Shown: piece by piece, positions 6,242 to 9,340 of the stretch
Numbering within the stretch: position 1 is the first letter of the stretch
How the letters are laid out: the number at the start of each line of letters is the position of its first letter
Assembly: GCA_029882675.1 (NCBI GenBank)
Contig: JAOUKJ010000122.1
Span: 1 to 9,340 of the forward strand
DNA: 9,340 nucleotides
Direction of reading: 5' to 3'
Source: Cyclobacteriaceae bacterium
GTDB taxonomy: Bacteria; Bacteroidota; Bacteroidia; Cytophagales; Cyclobacteriaceae
Position numbers and translations under genes: made by a program
The notes under the pieces: model-generated
What the model was told of the DNA's origin: nothing
Databases searched by the model: none
Seen by the model: only the letters and a program-made list of their open reading frames with translations

Positions 6242-7411
6242 ATGTCAGTACTTTCAGTAAGGGGAACAGGTGCATTGAATGACTTTTTTCGGGAACATAT
6301 CTTGGAGGGGGATTTGCCTGGAGCAGTGGCTATGGTGACCGGGCGAGATGAAATTCTTTATCAGGGGAGTTTTGGTCATTGTGATGTGGCCAATAAAAGG
6401 CAAATGAAGCCATCTTCACTTTTTAATATTGCCTCCATGACTAAGCCGGTTACATCAACAGTCATAATGATGTTGGTTGACCGTGGGTTATTGAATCTCA
6501 ACGATCCGGTTTCAAAATATTTGAAATCGCTCAAATCACCGGATGTACTTTTATCCTTGCCTGTTGCAGGGCCAGTGAAAGTTGCAAAAGCGCATCGTGA
6601 GGTCACCATCCGGGATTTGCTTACACACACGGCAGGTTTTGCATATGGATTTTCTAATAAAGTCTATAGAAACCTCATCTTCAAGGCGGGGTTTAATTAT
6701 ATGCATTTGCCATTGCTGCATGAGCCGGGTATGCGATGGACATACGGTTTTAGTACCGGCATATTGGGCAATATACTTCGAAAGGTGACAGGTAAACCGC
6801 TCACTATTTTGTTTAAGGAATATGTTTTCGATCCGTTAGGGATGGAGGACACCTTTTATTATATACCTCAAGACAAATATAGGCGATTGGTAACACTCCA
6901 CAGAAAGGTGCATGGTGTGTTTTGTGAGGAGCCCAGGCCCGTGTACAAAGATCAACCTTTAAATATTGCTGGTGATGGTGGTTTATATTCTACAGCCGGG
7001 GATTATTGTCGTTTTATGCAGTTGTTTTTAAATGATGGTACAGTACATGGAAACCGGCTGTTGTCTTCTGAAACAGTTAATATCATGAAGCAAAATCAAA
7101 TTGGAGCTGTAAACGTAGAGATTCAATATAGCTCAAATAAGTTGATTTCTGAAGATTTTCCGTTGGGCGCTGGAAAAGATAAATTTGGATTGGGTTTTCA
7201 GATTGCCATGGAAAAACGACCTTTTAGAAGATCTGTCGGCAGTCTTTCCTGGGCAGGATTGTATAATACGCATTTTTGGATCGATTTCCAAAAGGGAATT
7301 GGAGGTGTATTGATGCTACAGGTACTTCCTTTTTATGATTCGGCTTGTATAAATTTACTGACTGGCTTTGAAGAACTTGTATACAGCAATTTGATGATTA
7401 TGCATAAATAA
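6242..7411 (+). CDS. Serine hydrolase, beta-lactamase class C / family VIII esterase type
   Basis: The 389-residue protein belongs to the serine beta-lactamase-like superfamily (PF00144, COG1680). Numbered from the ATG at 6242, the catalytic SxxK is SMTK (S65, K68) in NIASMTKPVTS. The second motif is Y168 in RWTYGFSTGILG, where YxN is replaced by YGF as in many family VIII esterases. DLLTHTAGF (125-133) is the usual structural block, and SWAGLYNTHFWID (336-348) with GGVLMLQ lies at the position of the third active-site motif. Such proteins are esterases, D-amino peptidases or related hydrolases; real beta-lactamase activity is uncommon. There is no signal peptide or membrane span, so it is probably cytoplasmic. 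The ATG is preferred over the in-frame GTG directly before it (6239). The gene is divergent from the GH5 gene (139 bp between the chosen starts) and ends at a strong terminator. Substrate unknown. Confidence 0.85.
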   Translation: MSVLSVRGTGALNDFFREHILEGDLPGAVAMVTGRDEILYQGSFGHCDVANKRQMKPSSLFNIASMTKPVTSTVIMMLVDRGLLNLNDPVSKYLKSLKSPDVLLSLPVAGPVKVAKAHREVTIRDLLTHTAGFAYGFSNKVYRNLIFKAGFNYMHLPLLHEPGMRWTYGFSTGILGNILRKVTGKPLTILFKEYVFDPLGMEDTFYYIPQDKYRRLVTLHRKVHGVFCEEPRPVYKDQPLNIAGDGGLYSTAGDYCRFMQLFLNDGTVHGNRLLSSETVNIMKQNQIGAVNVEIQYSSNKLISEDFPLGAGKDKFGLGFQIAMEKRPFRRSVGSLSWAGLYNTHFWIDFQKGIGGVLMLQVLPFYDSACINLLTGFEELVYSNLMIMHK

Positions 7412-7446
7412 AAAAAAAGGTTGTCCCGCGGGGACAACCTTTTTTA
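7412..7446. terminator. Strong bidirectional rho-independent terminator
   Basis: GGTTGTCCC (7419-7427) and GGGACAACC (7431-7439) form a perfect 9-bp stem with a GCG loop. A run of A (7412-7418) lies on the left and six T (7440-7445) on the right, which can extend the stem as A-T pairs. The hairpin follows the hydrolase stop (7409-7411) directly. Read on the other strand it begins a few bases after the aconitase stop (7452-7450) and is followed by seven T. It can therefore end both convergent transcripts. Confidence 0.93.
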
Positions 7447-7449
7447 AAA

Positions 7450-9340
7450 TTAATTGCTTTCTTTTTGTTTGATCAGATTAAGTGCAGACCCTGCTTTAAA
7501 CCACTCTATCTGCGAATGGTTATAAGAGTGATTTACCGTAATGGAATCGTTAGAGCCATCATTGTGTTGAAATAATAAAGTCAACGGCTTACCGGGTGCA
7601 AACTGGTCAAGGTCAGTAAAATCTATAGTGTCATTTTCCTGTATTTTATCATAATCGGCTTCATTGGAAAATGTCAAAGCCAGCATGCCCTGTTTTTTCA
7701 GGTTTGTTTCATGTATTCGGGCAAAAGATTTCACTAAAACGGCCCTTACCCCCAGGTGCCTTGGTTGCATTGCGGCATGTTCTCTTGAGGAACCTTCACC
7801 ATAGTTGTGATCACCGACTACAATAGTAGAAACGCCTTTTGCTTTATAGGCTCTTTGCGTTGCGGGTACTGTACCAAGTTCGCCCGTGAATTGGTTCTTT
7901 ACGCTGTCAGTTTGTTCATTGAAGAAATTAACTGCTCCGGTAAGTGTGTTATCTGCGATATTATCCAAATGTCCACGGTAACGCAACCAGGGTCCGGCCA
8001 TAGAGATGTGGTCGGTAGTGCATTTTCCTTTGGCTTTAATGAGGAGTTTCATGCCGGTAATATTTTTTCCATTCCAGGGCTCGAAGGGTGTAAGGAGTTG
8101 GAGTCGTTTGGAGTCCGGATTAACTTTTACATTAATTTCGCTACCGTCTTCTGCGGGCGCCTGATAGCCTGCGTCTTCTGCATCAAATCCAGCAGATGGC
8201 AGTTCCAGCCCCTGTGGAGGGTCGAGCATGACCTCTTCTCCATTTTCATTGACCAGCTTATCTTTTAAAGGATTAAATGACAAGTCGCCTGCGATAGCCA
8301 GGGCCGTAACAAGTTCAGGAGATGCTACAAAAGCAAAGGTATTCGGATTCCCATCAGCTCTTTTTGCAAAGTTTCTGTTAAAAGAATGTACGATGGTATT
8401 CTTCTCTTTTTTATCAGCTCCTTCGCGATCCCATTGGCCTATACAGGGGCCGCATGCGTTGGCAAATACACTTGCGCCAATGCTATCAAAGGTGTCGATG
8501 AAACCATCACGTTCTATCGTATACCTCACCAGTTCAGAGCCGGGAGTAATAGTAAATTTAGCTTTTGTTTTTAAATTTTTCTCTTCGGCTTGTTTGGCCA
8601 GACTTGCAGCTCTGGAAATATCTTCGTAGGAGCTGTTTGTACATGATCCAATCAAGCCAACTTCTACTTTAAGGGGCCATCCGTTTTTTTCAGCCTGTTC
8701 TTTCATTTGAGAAATGGGCGTGGCGATATCCGGAGAAAACGGGCCATTGAGATGAGGTTCCAGCTCATCGAGGTTTAATTCAATGACCTGATCAAAATAT
8801 TTTTCAGGGGCCGAATAAACTTCGGGATCGGCGGTAAGGTGTTGCCTGATGCCGTTAGCGAGATCTGCTACATCGTCTCGCCCCGTGGAGCGTAAGTATC
8901 TTTCCATACTATCATCGTAACCGAAAGTTGATGTAGTAGCTCCTATTTCTGCACCCATATTGCAAATGGTTCCTTTGCCCGTACAAGAAATAGATTCTGC
9001 TCCGGGCCCGAAATATTCAACAATACATCCGGTACCACCTTTCACGGTCAGTATGCCGGCGACTTTTAGAATGATATCTTTTGCTGATACCCATCCACTC
9101 AGTTTACCTGTAAGCTTTATGCCGATTAATTTGGGGAATTTCAATTCCCAGGGCATCCCTGCCATGACATCCACAGCATCGGCCCCTCCTACACCAATGG
9201 CCACCATGCCCAGGCCGCCAGCATTCACTGTATGTGAATCGGTACCAATCATCATGCCTCCGGGAAAAGCATAGTTTTCAAGAACTACCTGATGAATGAT
9301 TCCTGCACCGGGTTTCCAGAAGCCAATTCCATACTTGTTA
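7450..9340 (-). CDS. acn: Aconitate hydratase, mitochondrial type, N-terminus missing at window edge
   Basis: The frame is open to the right edge; 629 residues are visible, starting NKYGIGFWKPGAGIIHQVVL. The internal ATG at 9255 is not the start because the upstream codons (HQVVLENYAFPGG) are conserved aconitase sequence. Relatives have about 755 residues, so roughly 125 N-terminal residues lie outside. The three 4Fe-4S ligands are C233 in GSCTNSS and C296 and C299 in ACGPCIGQW. The substrate-site GTDSHT and the motif GGADAVDVMAG are near the visible start. The C-terminal swivel domain is clear from DHNYGEGSSREHAA and KSFARIHETNLKKQG. The enzyme interconverts citrate and isocitrate through cis-aconitate in the TCA cycle, in the cytoplasm. 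The pattern fits the mitochondrial/AcnA-related branch, not AcnB. No frameshift or missing key residue is seen. The gene ends at the shared terminator. Confidence 0.95.
   Translation of the reverse strand, partial: NKYGIGFWKPGAGIIHQVVLENYAFPGGMMIGTDSHTVNAGGLGMVAIGVGGADAVDVMAGMPWELKFPKLIGIKLTGKLSGWVSAKDIILKVAGILTVKGGTGCIVEYFGPGAESISCTGKGTICNMGAEIGATTSTFGYDDSMERYLRSTGRDDVADLANGIRQHLTADPEVYSAPEKYFDQVIELNLDELEPHLNGPFSPDIATPISQMKEQAEKNGWPLKVEVGLIGSCTNSSYEDISRAASLAKQAEEKNLKTKAKFTITPGSELVRYTIERDGFIDTFDSIGASVFANACGPCIGQWDREGADKKEKNTIVHSFNRNFAKRADGNPNTFAFVASPELVTALAIAGDLSFNPLKDKLVNENGEEVMLDPPQGLELPSAGFDAEDAGYQAPAEDGSEINVKVNPDSKRLQLLTPFEPWNGKNITGMKLLIKAKGKCTTDHISMAGPWLRYRGHLDNIADNTLTGAVNFFNEQTDSVKNQFTGELGTVPATQRAYKAKGVSTIVVGDHNYGEGSSREHAAMQPRHLGVRAVLVKSFARIHETNLKKQGMLALTFSNEADYDKIQENDTIDFTDLDQFAPGKPLTLLFQHNDGSNDSITVNHSYNHSQIEWFKAGSALNLIKQKESN

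Noticed and set aside
7807..8268. 153-codon plus-strand open frame antisense to aconitase
   Set aside because: It lies wholly inside a strongly conserved aconitase frame; its product resembles no family I know and no promoter or start signal supports it.
8228..8629. 133-codon plus-strand open frame antisense to aconitase
   Set aside because: It overlaps the codons of the iron-sulfur cysteine motifs on the other strand and looks like a codon-bias shadow.
9253..9255. ATG at 9255 as the aconitase start
   Set aside because: The frame continues upstream through conserved aconitase sequence (KPGAGIIHQVVLENYAFPGG), so the gene is cut by the window edge and not truncated.
1..9340. CRISPR arrays, tRNA/rRNA genes, insertion sequences, phage or defence genes
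   Set aside because: No regularly spaced repeats, no cloverleaf or rRNA sequence, and no transposase, integrase or nuclease motif was seen on either strand.

Overview
The window looks like a chromosomal segment of a Bacteroidetes (Bacteroidota) bacterium, probably a free-living Cytophagales-like organism. The case rests on a GldA/GldF gliding-type ABC transporter pair, a TlpA-like thioredoxin fused to DUF4369- and DUF5106-like regions (a combination typical of the phylum), and a promoter fitting the Bacteroidetes consensus (TTG, about 20 bp, TAnnTTTG) upstream of gldA. Start codons lack strong Shine-Dalgarno sites, and the AT-rich intergenic DNA fits too. Genus-level placement would be a guess.

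Layout from left to right. On the minus strand, the start of gldF (cut by the left edge) follows gldA and overlaps it by 8 bp. A 114-bp divergent intergenic region separates gldA from a plus-strand secreted TlpA-like protein. A 240-bp convergent gap follows, with a probable plus-strand terminator and an inverted pair of related 22-nt palindromic elements. Next comes a minus-strand secreted protein built from two lipocalin-like repeats, divergent from a plus-strand membrane protein of about 12 segments made of two tandem copies of one unit. A minus-strand GH5 glycoside hydrolase lipoprotein converges on the membrane protein and diverges from a plus-strand serine hydrolase of the beta-lactamase/family VIII esterase type. 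A strong symmetric terminator separates that hydrolase from a minus-strand mitochondrial-type aconitase, which runs off the right edge without its N-terminus.

The genes do not form one pathway. Apart from gldA-gldF, every neighbour pair is divergent or convergent, so most are probably transcribed singly. Themes are the cell envelope (GldAF transporter, three exported proteins, one polytopic membrane protein) and central metabolism (aconitase in the TCA cycle). There are no RNA genes, mobile elements, CRISPR arrays or phage signs. The least explained gene is the duplicated membrane protein. Next are the two-repeat secreted protein beside it and the inverted palindromic repeats in the 2640-2879 gap. 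I see no convincing new multi-gene system here.
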